Origin: Mucilaginibacter aquatilis
GTDB lineage: Bacteria; Bacteroidota; Bacteroidia; Sphingobacteriales; Sphingobacteriaceae
Assembly: GCF_009755275.1 (NCBI RefSeq)
Contig: NZ_WQLA01000003.1
Location: 620,001-684,000, forward strand
DNA length: 64,000 nt
Reading direction: 5' to 3'
In this document: piece by piece, positions 16,733 through 25,057 of the stretch
Position numbering within the stretch: position 1 is the first letter of the stretch
How the letters are laid out: each line of letters opens with the position of its first letter
Program-made: the position numbers and the translations under genes
Notes under the pieces: generated by a model
Seen by the model: the letters and a program-made list of their open reading frames with translations, nothing else
Told to the model about the DNA's origin: nothing
Databases searched by the model: none

Positions 16733-16898
16733 AGGTCACGCAAATATGATCGACTGGCCTACTACGTGTTCGTTACCAGGTGGAATATATGAACTTTTTT
16801 GGATCGGTTTACTTTGCTGAAAAGAGGGAACATCATGATTTACTATTCATTTATATTTACTCACAGGTTTATGTTAAGTTATAACAATCAGAAATTTT

Positions 16899-17072
16899 AT
16901 GTCAAATAAAGGTTTACAACGTTCAAAAGAACAAGCAACTCATTTGAAACTTGTCACCATTAAAGGAATGATAGTAGAGCCAAAAAATAAAGGAATTTTA
17001 GGTTCTATGTCATCAAAATTGCGTATAATATTTGGGATAAGAGTACATGATATTATTGCGAAGACTGGTTAA
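16899..17072 (+). CDS. Small lysine-rich hypothetical protein
   Basis: An ATG-initiated frame of 57 codons reads MSNKGLQRSKEQATHLKL and continues with VTIKGMIVEPKNKG and a hydrophobic/basic end (LRIIFGIRVHDIIAKTG). It has no recognised domain and no clear ribosome binding site. The composition is more protein-like than the surrounding frames, but it may be spurious or a fragment. Confidence 0.3.
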   Translation: MSNKGLQRSKEQATHLKLVTIKGMIVEPKNKGILGSMSSKLRIIFGIRVHDIIAKTG

Positions 17073-17184
17073 GATGGCTAAAGTGTTTGATTTAGAACTT
17101 AATGCGTTATTAGCAAGTATGTCAATCAAGTGATAAGATAAGATAGGCTTTCTATTATCAAGCAGCCACTTCCAAGTACCGCTG

Positions 17185-17589
17185 CTACTGCCATTTATCA
17201 AAGAGAGCAGTAAGTATTACTGTTATATTAATAGTGTATGGATACAATGTTCCCAATTGATTAATAATGTGTCCTTCCATCGGCCAAGAATAATGCTCAA
17301 TGTTAATGCTGTCGATATTATAAAGCTTTTTGCCAATGTAAATTTGATCACCTGTTGACATTTGTCCAATATCATGTGGGTGTATATGCTTTTTGTAAGC
17401 GTTCAAATCAGAAGTCGAAAAAATGATCTCTTCTTCACAAACGAACAGTAATCTGGCTGCTATAGTAGTAAATGAAGGCTCTATCATATCATTATTCCGT
17501 TGTAGAAAATTTAAACAACCTTGAAGAAGCTTTATTGTTCTAATATTGAATGTAAATGATCTAACAATAATAATGCACTTCCAAGTCAT
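17185..17589 (-). CDS. Hypothetical protein, 134 residues
   Basis: The frame begins with ATG at 17589; another ATG about 34 codons in would give a 100-residue protein starting MIEPSFTTIAARLLFVCEEE. The second part (FSTSDLNAYKKHIHPHDIG, GDQIYIGKKLYNIDSINIEHY) has the alternating composition of a real small alpha/beta protein, while the first 34 residues look less convincing. No family is recognised. A 10-base inverted repeat (GCACTTCCAA at 17575-17584, TTGGAAGTGC at 17600-17609) spans the first start codon, which favours the internal start or a regulatory hairpin. Confidence 0.45.
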   Translation of the reverse strand: MTWKCIIIVRSFTFNIRTIKLLQGCLNFLQRNNDMIEPSFTTIAARLLFVCEEEIIFSTSDLNAYKKHIHPHDIGQMSTGDQIYIGKKLYNIDSINIEHYSWPMEGHIINQLGTLYPYTINITVILTALFDKWQ

Positions 17590-17609
17590 ATTAGTTAAAT
17601 TGGAAGTGC
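17575..17609. repeat. Inverted repeat around the start of the 17185-17589 ORF
   Basis: GCACTTCCAA and its exact complement TTGGAAGTGC are separated by 15 bases. The hairpin would occlude the ATG at 17589, or act as an operator dyad if the real start lies further in. Confidence 0.45.
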
Positions 17610-18004
17610 GATGCCCAGTATAAAGGAAAATGTAAATTCAAATAGCACTGAAGATGGAAAGTGCTTAAATTTAGGTATAAGCGAATGGAAGTAGCTTGTA
17701 CCTATTAGACTAACGTTGTTGACAATGTTCATTCATATGCTCCAGCTAGACGTAGCCATCAAATGCAGACTATGGCCGGACGTTATATCGTATTCGCATT
17801 TAAGCAACTGGGTAGTCTCAACATTTATGAACGTCAAAATACTTTAAGACTTGGATAGCAGAAGTTACACAGTTAGGCTCTACTCCTATCAACTTACATC
17901 GTTATTTAGATTACCACTAGTGGCGAAGCAAAATTTTGTTGTGGTGTGCTATGTACTATCTTTAGTACTGCATTTCATCATTGTTATGTCAATCGCTTAG
18001 GTAT
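17610..18004. other. Intergenic region without a recognised feature
   Basis: About 395 bases between the hypothetical gene and the CPBP protease gene. No protein-like frame or structured element was found. Confidence 0.3.
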
Positions 18005-18718
18005 ATGCGCTCTAAAAGTTCATTATTGTTTCTTATTCACTTTCTCAGAGGTGTTCCGGTCTGTCAGCGCAGACAGACGCTTTTCTCCCTATTAAAGATG
18101 CTGGTTTGGGGACTTATATCGTTATTTGCGGTCAGTTTTCTCATTGCTTTAGTTCAAATGCTTTTGGCACGTTGGAATTTCATTTCCACGGTACCTTCAC
18201 ACGGACCAATTCCCCAATATCTCCGGGAACAACCCCGCTACCGGATTTTTCTCGAAATCGTTTTAATTGCGCCGATCTTGGAAGAATCTGCTTTCAGGGG
18301 CATATTACAACGCAAGTTCTCTTATTTCCGCATAGGTGTTATTACCTTGATTTACCTACTCACCTGTAAAGTGTTGAGCTTGAACTTCTATCTAATAACG
18401 ATTGAGACTATTGTTATCCTGTCAACCGTTGTATTAGTAGTATTTTTCTCGAAGAAAAAGCTTTACATGTCAATGAGATGGTGTAACCGGCCTGATGTAT
18501 ACCCTTGGTTACTATGGATCAGCGCCTTTGGTTTTGGACTTTGGCATTATCACAACTTCAATTTCGATCAGGCAAACTTAGGTGCAATTATGATCAATTT
18601 GCTGCCTTTTGCCGTCAATGGACTAATCTTCGCTTATGTTTCTTTACGGGCAGGTTTATGGTGGAGCATTGGCCTGCATACGCTCAATAATGCCTGGCCG
18701 CTTTTATTATGGTTTTAA
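18005..18718 (+). CDS. CPBP (Abi/CAAX) family intramembrane protease-like protein
   Basis: A 237-residue membrane protein with about six hydrophobic segments. The CPBP motifs are visible: EE-x3-R at residues 93-98 (LEESAFRG), F-x3-WH (FGFGLWHYHN) and H-x3-N near the C terminus (GLHTLNNAW). These residues form the metal-dependent active site in Rce1-type proteases. Members process prenylated proteins or bacteriocin precursors or confer self-immunity; no bacteriocin gene is seen here, so the role is open. ATG 18005 is preferred over a TTG at 17981. Confidence 0.8.
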   Translation: MRSKSSLLFLIHFLRGVPVCQRRQTLFSLLKMLVWGLISLFAVSFLIALVQMLLARWNFISTVPSHGPIPQYLREQPRYRIFLEIVLIAPILEESAFRGILQRKFSYFRIGVITLIYLLTCKVLSLNFYLITIETIVILSTVVLVVFFSKKKLYMSMRWCNRPDVYPWLLWISAFGFGLWHYHNFNFDQANLGAIMINLLPFAVNGLIFAYVSLRAGLWWSIGLHTLNNAWPLLLWF

Positions 18719-19089
18719 AATTGTTGTTACGAACAGGTGGAGATGAGATGCTCAGCAGTTATTGCCTTTCTTATTACAAAGATTTACAAGCGCCATTAAC
18801 TGAAGTGCAAAAGTCCAACCGTTACGCTAGATGAGCCTTGTACCTAGTGAGATTCGCTATTTTGAATATCTTCTGATGATCGTCACAATACCAAAGTAGT
18901 GTGAAACGCCTCGCCGCAGTCTCAAACGCAACGTGGTTTGATTTTAAGCCAGTGCACTTTATAGTTTACAAGAATGCAGTTACCTCAGATGGTTATAAAA
19001 TTACTAATGGTTACATTATTGGCCTGGGATGTGGCCGATGATCTAAACTAAAGGAGGCTTAATCTGTTAACAATTAAAACTAAAAAACT
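18719..19089. other. Intergenic region without a recognised feature
   Basis: About 370 bases with no supported frame. An AAAGGAGGCTT at 19050-19060 resembles a ribosome binding site but is some 30 bases before the next ATG, too far to serve it. Confidence 0.3.
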
Positions 19090-19395
19090 ATGCTGTCATC
19101 ATTAATAAACAAAGACAATAACGCTGAAAACAGCGATCTTACAAGCAAAATTATGAATTCTGTAGGCCCCGTAATTGCTGAAAACTGGCCAAAGATTGAA
19201 CCTTACGCTGACAAAGCTTTAGCCGCGGCTCAGGATGATCAAACGTTTGAAATGCTTGCCAGAAAAGTTTACCCATTTCTTCCGATGGTCGTACGCTTAG
19301 CGGTAAAAGAAGATAAATTCGTTACCTTTACTTTACAACATAAAGGACCTCTATTGGCGAAACTGGTAGAAGTGAAAAACAAACAGGGTGCCTGA
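19090..19395 (+). CDS. Hypothetical protein, 101 residues
   Basis: A small, mostly helical soluble protein (MLSSLINKDNNAENSDLTSK, then KIEPYADKALAAAQDDQTFEMLARKVYPFLPMVVRLAVKEDKF). No domain is recognised, but amino acid composition, codon use and a terminator 40 bases downstream support a real, monocistronic gene. Confidence 0.65.
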   Translation: MLSSLINKDNNAENSDLTSKIMNSVGPVIAENWPKIEPYADKALAAAQDDQTFEMLARKVYPFLPMVVRLAVKEDKFVTFTLQHKGPLLAKLVEVKNKQGA

Positions 19396-19433
19396 TATCG
19401 TATCCTGATAAGCTATTCGAAAACAAGAGACGC

Positions 19434-19458
19434 AACGCATAAGTGCTGCGTTTTTTTG
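19434..19458 (+). terminator. Rho-independent terminator
   Basis: AACGCA (19434-19439) pairs with TGCGTT (19447-19452) and is followed by a run of T to 19457. It lies 39 bases after the stop of the 101-residue protein. Confidence 0.7.
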
Positions 19459-19485
19459 TTTTATCCTATATCCAGTCCTGTAAAT

Positions 19486-19918
19486 CTATTTGCTGTCAGC
19501 GCCGGCCCTTAACAATTGTTCTAATATCTCAGTATGATTACGCTCACTAACAAAATCCATCGCACGGCAACTTTCATTATCTACTGCATTTACGTCTGTT
19601 TCTTTCTCAATCTGCATAGCTGTTAATCATTAGATCTGCATTGTGCAGCTACTAATTTTAATCAGTTCTTTGCTGCCGCTACGAGAAGCGATGTGCAGCG
19701 GCACCTCACTGCTATTGTTAGCTAGGTTTACGTCAGAATCAGGATCGATTGGCAATTTGGCAATGTTTTTAGCGCCTTTTCCCCATAGTTAATACAGCGG
19801 TGTATTAACTATGGAGCACTTATCGACATTAACGCCACCATTTTTAAAAAGCCCGTATTACCGTTTCTGAGCATTTTTACAGGCGTTAAAAACATATTGT
19901 TCATTATATTCCGCTTTT
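19486..19918 (-). pseudogene. Decayed ankyrin-repeat coding sequence
   Basis: This gap is not empty on the minus strand. One frame reads DSDVNLANNSSEVPLHIASRSGSKELIK before a stop near 19630; another reads MQIEKETDVNAVDNESCRAM followed by DFVSERNHTEILEQLLRAGADSK and a TAG at 19486-19488. These are clear ankyrin units (D-V-N, P-L-H-I-A, ILEQLLRAGAD) broken by stops and frameshifts. The remnant lies immediately downstream of the intact ankyrin gene in the same orientation, so it is either its former continuation or a decayed tandem copy. Confidence 0.65.
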
Positions 19919-19921
19919 CTT

Positions 19922-21361
19922 TTATTTCATAAGTCGCTTAACAACAGCCTCATTATTATGCTGTATGGCCACGTCCATTGCCGTTTGACCGGCATTATTC
20001 AATCGTTCGAGGGTTGATCTGTCTTTGTCCAGGATTAAAGAGACTATCTGCTTGCCTGATATGTGATCTGGATTGCCAGCGGCGTAAATTAAGGCCGTGT
20101 TGCCCAATTGGTCCACATAATTAACATCAGCATCATTATCCAGGAGTAATTCGGCTATGCCAAATTTCATTTCGTTACCCTTCTGTGCAAACGACATCAA
20201 AGGTGTTTTGCCTGACTGGTTTGGCAGGTTAACATTAGCGCCACTATCGATCAATTCTTCGGCCAGTGTGGTATCCAGATCAGCTAGATAATAATTTGCC
20301 TGGCAAAGCAGGTTTAATGCAGTATTACCTTCATTGTCAATCGCCGCGTTCACAGCTAGCCCATTGTCCAATAAATAGCGTAGCATCGTAATTATTTCTT
20401 TATTAACCTGGCTCATACCACGCCCTATATTAAATATAGCTTTGGTAAGCAAGTAGTATACTGCTGCTTCACCGCTGCCTGCCCTAAAATTGATATCAGC
20501 ACCACCATCAGCCAATAGCTTTACCAAAGGTGCAGAAGCATACTCGCAAGCTAGCATGAGTGGCGTGCGCCTGTATTGATCTGCTATTTCATCAAGATGA
20601 ACTTTGGCTTTAATCAACGCTTCCAACGCACCCGGATCGCGGTTTAGGACAGCTTCATGGATGGTCATTCCACCGGTAGCCAAGTCACTTTCATCGCCAG
20701 AAATTAGTGCCGCTACCTCTTTTACTCCGCTGCGCTGCGCGTAAGTAAGCGGTGTTGTACCAAAAACATCTTTATCTTCTACGTCGATACCACCCTTTTC
20801 CAGTAATATACGTACGGTTTTCATAACGGCGGGTATGGCGCCTTTGATATCTTTCCGGTTACCCAGTTTTTCACAGATCACATGCAACAGGTTCCTACCG
20901 CCGGATTCAGCTGCATCCATTTTAACACCGGCTTCGCCCATGGCCTGCAAAAATGGATACATATAGAGCAAGCCGGCTTCAAAATAGGCCAGTTTGCCCG
21001 AATCATTTTTCCTTTTAGGATTTACAGCGGCATCTAACAATGCCCGAGCGGTATCGTAAATTTTTGCAGCTTTTTCATTCAGGTTCGGATCGTCGTAATC
21101 AAAACGTGTTTTGGTAAGTGCATGAAATGCAGTGTTGCCATATTCGTCAGTTTCAGGTTTCAGCCCTGACTTCTTTAAAAACCGAATGGCCTCCGCGTCA
21201 GCGAATTGGGCCGCCAGGTGATAAAGATTTTCTTCATAGTCGTTGGTGATGCTGGTATCAGGTAGCAGCTTGATTAAGTTCAAAACATCAACCTTATTAC
21301 CCGGGGCGGCAAACATGTTGCGCTGGTAGGCTTCCTTAATTTGATCAAATTCCGTTATCAT
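19922..21361 (-). CDS. Ankyrin-repeat protein, 479 residues
   Basis: A soluble protein built of about ten ankyrin repeats without signal peptide or membrane segment. Repeat cores are seen throughout: ENLYHLAAQFADAEAIRFLKKSG, GNTAFHALTKT, FGTTPLTYAQRSGVKEVAALI, RRTPLMLACEYASAPLVKLLADGGADINF, GNTALNLLCQ, GKTPLMSFAQKGNEMKF, GNTALIYAAG and GQTAMDVAIQHNNEAVVKRLM. Ankyrin arrays mediate protein binding; the partner is unknown. Decayed sequence lies on both sides, which suggests this locus is shrinking or rearranging. Confidence 0.88.
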   Translation of the reverse strand: MITEFDQIKEAYQRNMFAAPGNKVDVLNLIKLLPDTSITNDYEENLYHLAAQFADAEAIRFLKKSGLKPETDEYGNTAFHALTKTRFDYDDPNLNEKAAKIYDTARALLDAAVNPKRKNDSGKLAYFEAGLLYMYPFLQAMGEAGVKMDAAESGGRNLLHVICEKLGNRKDIKGAIPAVMKTVRILLEKGGIDVEDKDVFGTTPLTYAQRSGVKEVAALISGDESDLATGGMTIHEAVLNRDPGALEALIKAKVHLDEIADQYRRTPLMLACEYASAPLVKLLADGGADINFRAGSGEAAVYYLLTKAIFNIGRGMSQVNKEIITMLRYLLDNGLAVNAAIDNEGNTALNLLCQANYYLADLDTTLAEELIDSGANVNLPNQSGKTPLMSFAQKGNEMKFGIAELLLDNDADVNYVDQLGNTALIYAAGNPDHISGKQIVSLILDKDRSTLERLNNAGQTAMDVAIQHNNEAVVKRLMK

Positions 21362-21480
21362 TGGCTGATTGAGCTGTTTTTAAAGCTTCCTTAATATTTC
21401 TATTCCTTTGTTCGATCGGAGTGGCACTAGCAATCACCTTTGCATAGTCGCCCACTAATGGCAGCAATCTGTCTTCAGCC
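21351..21480 (-). pseudogene. C-terminal remnant of a gene upstream of the ankyrin gene
   Basis: On the minus strand, the bases just before the ankyrin ATG encode NYPAEDRLLPLVGDYAKVIA, continuing SATPIEQRNRNIKEALKTAQSANDN, then a stop a few codons inside the ankyrin gene. The frame has a stop upstream and no start codon. It looks like the tail of a formerly translationally coupled partner. Confidence 0.45.
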
Positions 21481-21644
21481 GGATAATTAAATCACGAGTT
21501 AAAGCTGGAAAAAATCTAACGTAATCATTAGTAGTTTCGTTTTGCTGACTTTTTATCAATTTGAATTGTATTGACTATCAGTACTTAGCTGGCTTCCTTT
21601 ATGTAATTGCGGTGCGAGCTAAGTCCGCTCCAATTGTTTTAGTG

Positions 21645-21805
21645 TGTCCTCGCAGGTACCACTCCATTACAGGCAAAGTGCCAGGTTATAAAGTACTGGA
21701 ATTTTGCAGGGTCCTGATCCATCAATAGTTGGTATGCTTCAGCATAACATTGTTGTAAAAGCAACTTGTTTATTAGCGATTCTGCGCCCGGGAAAATGTG
21801 TTTTT
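21645..21805 (-). pseudogene. Short decayed coding remnant of unknown family
   Basis: The minus strand encodes FPGAESLINKLLLQQCYAEA, continuing YQLLMDQDPAKFQYFITWHFACNG, bounded by stops on both sides. The composition is protein-like but the frame is only about 53 codons with no start. It could be part of the same lost gene as the fragment at 21351-21480. Confidence 0.4.
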
Positions 21806-22028
21806 ACCACCTGTAGTCCTAAAAGCATACCTAAAACATTGTTTTCTTAATTAGTAGGTGTTAAACAAAAACCACAAAAAAAGAAAATAAGTTCAAGCTT
21901 AATCATCATCACAACATCTAATAATCACCACACCGGTAAATATCCGTTGTTAGTGGATTCGAACCAATAACAACTCACAAACATTAATAATAGGGTATTG
22001 TTTATAAGCTAACTTATAACATTTATCA
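21806..22028. other. Leader region of the M48 peptidase gene
   Basis: A/T-rich DNA immediately before the peptidase gene. No clear promoter or ribosome binding site was identified. Confidence 0.3.
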
Positions 22029-22817
22029 ATGAAAAGATCTTTTATCTATTTAGGTGTTGCCGGGATACTTATCACTACTGCACCCTGCGCCACTGCTCAA
22101 ATCAAATTAAATTCAAAAGGTATAGGCGCCTTAGGAAAAGGAGTAAAAGCTGTGACATTTTCTGATGCCGATGCGGCTAAGTTAGCTTCAGAAGCAGTAG
22201 CTTACATGGATACGCACAATACTGTAGCCGGAGAAAATGATCCTTACACTATAAGGCTTAAAAAGTTGTTCGCCAAACATCAGAATGAAGGAGGCTTAAA
22301 ACTGAATTTTAAAGTTTACAAAGTGAGCGATATTAACGCATTTGCCTGCGCCGACGGTAGTGTTCGCGTATTCTCATCGCTGATGGACATTATGACAGAT
22401 GACGAACTATTAGGAATTATTGGTCATGAGATCGGTCATGTAGCTAATAAAGATTCACGTGATGCGGTAAGAAGCGCATACAAAAGGGAGGCATTAACCG
22501 ATGCGGCATCTTCACAGTCCGGAGTGGTGAATACGTTATCAGAAAGCCAGTTGGGTGCTTTTGCCGGCGCCTTGTTAGACAGCAAATATAGTCGTAAACA
22601 GGAAAGTGAAGCTGATGACTTTGCTTATAGCTTTATGAAACAGCATAATTATAAAGTAACCGCCTTAGCCAGCGCCTTCAATAAATTAGCTGATATGGAT
22701 AAGTCATCAGGTGCCAAGAAAAGCAAGTCTGAAAAAATGCTGAGTTCACATCCGGACAGTGCGGAACGGGCGGCTAAAGTTTTAGAAAAAGCTAAAAAAG
22801 ATGGCTTAGCGGGATAG
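22029..22817 (+). CDS. Periplasmic M48-family metalloprotease
   Basis: A 262-residue secreted protein. The N terminus MKRSFIYLGVAGILITTAPCATAQ is a signal peptide cleaved near residue 24; the Cys at 20 is not in a convincing lipobox. The zinc site is HEIGH at 133-137 with the third ligand probably Glu194 in ESEAD. This resembles BepA/LoiP-like M48 proteases that act in outer-membrane protein quality control, though without the TPR tail of BepA. It stands alone, with a hairpin terminator 150 bases downstream. Confidence 0.88.
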   Translation: MKRSFIYLGVAGILITTAPCATAQIKLNSKGIGALGKGVKAVTFSDADAAKLASEAVAYMDTHNTVAGENDPYTIRLKKLFAKHQNEGGLKLNFKVYKVSDINAFACADGSVRVFSSLMDIMTDDELLGIIGHEIGHVANKDSRDAVRSAYKREALTDAASSQSGVVNTLSESQLGAFAGALLDSKYSRKQESEADDFAYSFMKQHNYKVTALASAFNKLADMDKSSGAKKSKSEKMLSSHPDSAERAAKVLEKAKKDGLAG

Positions 22818-23278
22818 CTGTTTTGCTAACAATAGCACATACAGCTTGAATAAATTCTGTTTGTAGCATATAGTTTAAGTTAACTTATCACAACAAGCTT
22901 TGCTGAGCGAAATTCCTCTAGATAAAGCTTGAAATAAAAGTGACGAGAGATATCCTTCTGGAATGCCCACTGAGTCAGTCGGGCATTTTTTTTAAGCCGA
23001 AAATAATATCACTGCTTAAAATACCGTGTCCAAAGTGCTCGCGCAGAGGGAGCGAAGCAAGTGGACATAAGTAGTACATTTTTCCGGGTGATTGAGTTAG
23101 TGATTTCGATGAAGCGTACAGTACTCAATCAAATTAATTTCATATCCGGTACAATCTCTCAACTTGGTAAACTCGAACCTTCAATCATTATTAATATTCA
23201 TATAAAAATAATGTATTAGTGTTCAATGAAATCTCAAAACAATTGTTGTTTAATTTGGCATCCAGTGACTGAGTTTAC
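22818..23278. other. Intergenic region with two hairpins
   Basis: No gene is seen. Besides the terminator at 22964-22992 there is an imperfect hairpin at 23027-23067 (TGTCCA paired with TGGACA, with further pairing inside) without a T run. The remainder is A/T-rich. Confidence 0.4.
22964..22992 (+). terminator. Rho-independent terminator after the M48 peptidase
   Basis: TGCCCACTGA (22964-22973) pairs with TCAGT-C-GGGCA (22975-22985) and is followed by eight T residues. Confidence 0.75.
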
Positions 23279-24058
23279 TTAAAGCAAAAGACCGGCGGCC
23301 AATATCAAAATCATACCAATAAAAAATACTGCAAGCAAAATTACCTTTACACGGTTTAATATGAAAAAATGTCTACTTTGATTCTTATGACTTTTTTTTA
23401 TTGCATTCGAGAAATATTTCCCTCGAAATGAATAATACAATATGTACAGTGTAAACGCAACGAAAAGCCACCAGTAACGGCTGAACCAGTCCTTAATATA
23501 CAGCCATCGAGCCTGATAGCGCTGGTGTGGAGCTACGTTTAATTTGACAGCATATATATTGCCGGTATAAGAACGACCGATCATTGCCCTTAACTGCTTT
23601 TTGTCTCTTAAATAGTAATAACTTGTTCTAGTTCCCTCCAAAACATACAATCGATGATTGTACTTAATTGTGACGTTGGTATGCACAAAACCAGCTTTCC
23701 TGGCAAATACCCTCTCCACCCGTTCAACCGGCAATACCATTTTCTTTGCAGGTCCAAAAGCGGCACTCACCAGCAGATCTATATTCAGCAAACTAAAGTA
23801 AGCGGCAAAAAAGTAAATACCAAACGTACTAATAGTCAGTATTATACCATAATACCATTTGGAGAAAAAGATCTCTTTGCCCAGGTAAATCGTATAGGCC
23901 ACCAATGGCATCACGGCTATTCCCATATACCAGGCAACCTTAGCTGAATCTTTGTAAGTATACAAGTCCAGCCAGATGTCTAAAGTGAAATAGATCAATG
24001 AACACACGGCCCAAAAGATTAATAAAATATAATTAGCAAAGCGTTGCAAATGTTTCAT
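23279..24058 (-). CDS. Hypothetical membrane protein, 259 residues
   Basis: A polytopic protein with five probable membrane segments: three near the N terminus (YILLIFWAVCSLIYFTLDIW; AWYMGIAVMPLVAYTIYL; YGIILTISTFGIYFFAAYFSLL), then a soluble basic stretch of about 100 residues (KKMVLPVERVERVFARKAGFVHTNVTIKYNHRLYVLEG), then two more (WWLFVAFTLYILYYSF; VILLAVFFIGMILILAAGLLL). No family is recognised. ATG 24058 is preferred to a TTG three codons upstream. Confidence 0.6.
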   Translation of the reverse strand: MKHLQRFANYILLIFWAVCSLIYFTLDIWLDLYTYKDSAKVAWYMGIAVMPLVAYTIYLGKEIFFSKWYYGIILTISTFGIYFFAAYFSLLNIDLLVSAAFGPAKKMVLPVERVERVFARKAGFVHTNVTIKYNHRLYVLEGTRTSYYYLRDKKQLRAMIGRSYTGNIYAVKLNVAPHQRYQARWLYIKDWFSRYWWLFVAFTLYILYYSFRGKYFSNAIKKSHKNQSRHFFILNRVKVILLAVFFIGMILILAAGLLL

Positions 24059-24557
24059 GATCCTCAAAGCAATTTACTAAAGGGTCCAACGTAGCTACCT
24101 GCCATATTCATCATGCTGTCTCGGACTATCAACTTTTTGTATATCAAATTTAAACACAAAAGACTTTTAGCGGTTTTAGGAGGTTGGTTATTGTTCACCA
24201 ACAGATCATCGAAGTATTTAATACTCCTGCATTTCATTCACTTGCTAAATTATCGGTATCCGCTTTTATAGTTAAAATCAATTTCTATAGCTCAGAGTCA
24301 TAGTCTGTCTTGATCGCGTTGAAAATGTTTGCTATAACTCCTTTTATTTGAAAAATCGTACCACCAACATCAATATAAAATGCGAAAGTGGTACTTTTTA
24401 ATAAGATAGAAATTGAGCTAAACAAAAAGGCATCACATATTGTGATGCCCTTAAATACGGAAAGATTCATATTTGGAGCTACCTTATATAGACAAATAAT
24501 TGCTTAAGGTCAACGCTACAGTATAAGCGAGCTGAATGATCGCTTTCGTGATATTCT
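24059..24557. other. Intergenic region holding one strong terminator
   Basis: About 500 bases without a supported gene. A 61-codon frame at 24285-24470 on the minus strand includes the terminator stem and is unlikely to be real. Confidence 0.4.
24424..24449 (-). terminator. Rho-independent terminator of the catalase-ankyrin operon
   Basis: GGCATCACA (24429-24437) pairs perfectly with TGTGATGCC (24441-24449) around a three-base loop. Read leftwards, it is followed by a T run (24424-24428). It lies about 110 bases past the ankyrin stop codon. Confidence 0.8.
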
Positions 24558-25043
24558 CTATGCTGGTTGATAATTTTCAAGTATCGCAATGCCGTCTTCA
24601 TTCCCTTGCTGAGCGGCTAAATCAAACACGGACATACCACGGTTATCTAGTAATGTTATATCCGCGCCGTGCTTCAATAAAAGCTCAATCATAGTATTGC
24701 GGCCAAACATTGCGGCAAACATCAATGCAGTACCACCATTTCCGTGCTGCCTGTTTAAGTCTGCTCCATTTTCAATAAGTAATGTGGCTATCTCAGGGTA
24801 GCCTTTAAAGCAGGCACCCATTAGGGCTGTATTGCCACCAAAGTCGGCTGCATTGGGGTCTGCTCCTGCTTGCATCAGGTATCGCGCTGCTTCCAGGCGA
24901 TTACTATAACAAGCAATAATCAGCGGCGTATAACCTTTTTCATCAGTTGCGTTAAGGTTAGTGTCAGCAGTTATGAGATTTTGTAAAGCATCAACGTCGC
25001 CCGTGCGGGCAGCGTTGATGATAGGTTGAATCGTGTTAGTCAT
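24558..25043 (-). CDS. Ankyrin-repeat protein linked to catalase
   Basis: A 161-residue soluble protein of about five ankyrin repeats (DVDALQNLITADTNLNATDEKGYTPLI, DPNAADFGGNTALMGACFKG, DLNRQHGNGGTALMFAAMFGR, DITLLDNRGMSVFDLAAQQG). It begins 14 bases after the katE stop codon, so both are on one mRNA. In Pseudomonas an ankyrin protein encoded beside a catalase (AnkB) supports catalase activity; a similar chaperone or heme-supply role is plausible. It lacks the signal/anchor expected of a periplasmic AnkB, which suits a cytoplasmic catalase. Confidence 0.85.
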   Translation of the reverse strand: MTNTIQPIINAARTGDVDALQNLITADTNLNATDEKGYTPLIIACYSNRLEAARYLMQAGADPNAADFGGNTALMGACFKGYPEIATLLIENGADLNRQHGNGGTALMFAAMFGRNTMIELLLKHGADITLLDNRGMSVFDLAAQQGNEDGIAILENYQPA

Positions 25044-25057
25044 AAAACGCAGAATAA

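Noticed and set aside
24285..24470. A 61-codon minus-strand ORF
   Set aside because: It includes the terminator stem of the katE operon and has no ribosome binding site.
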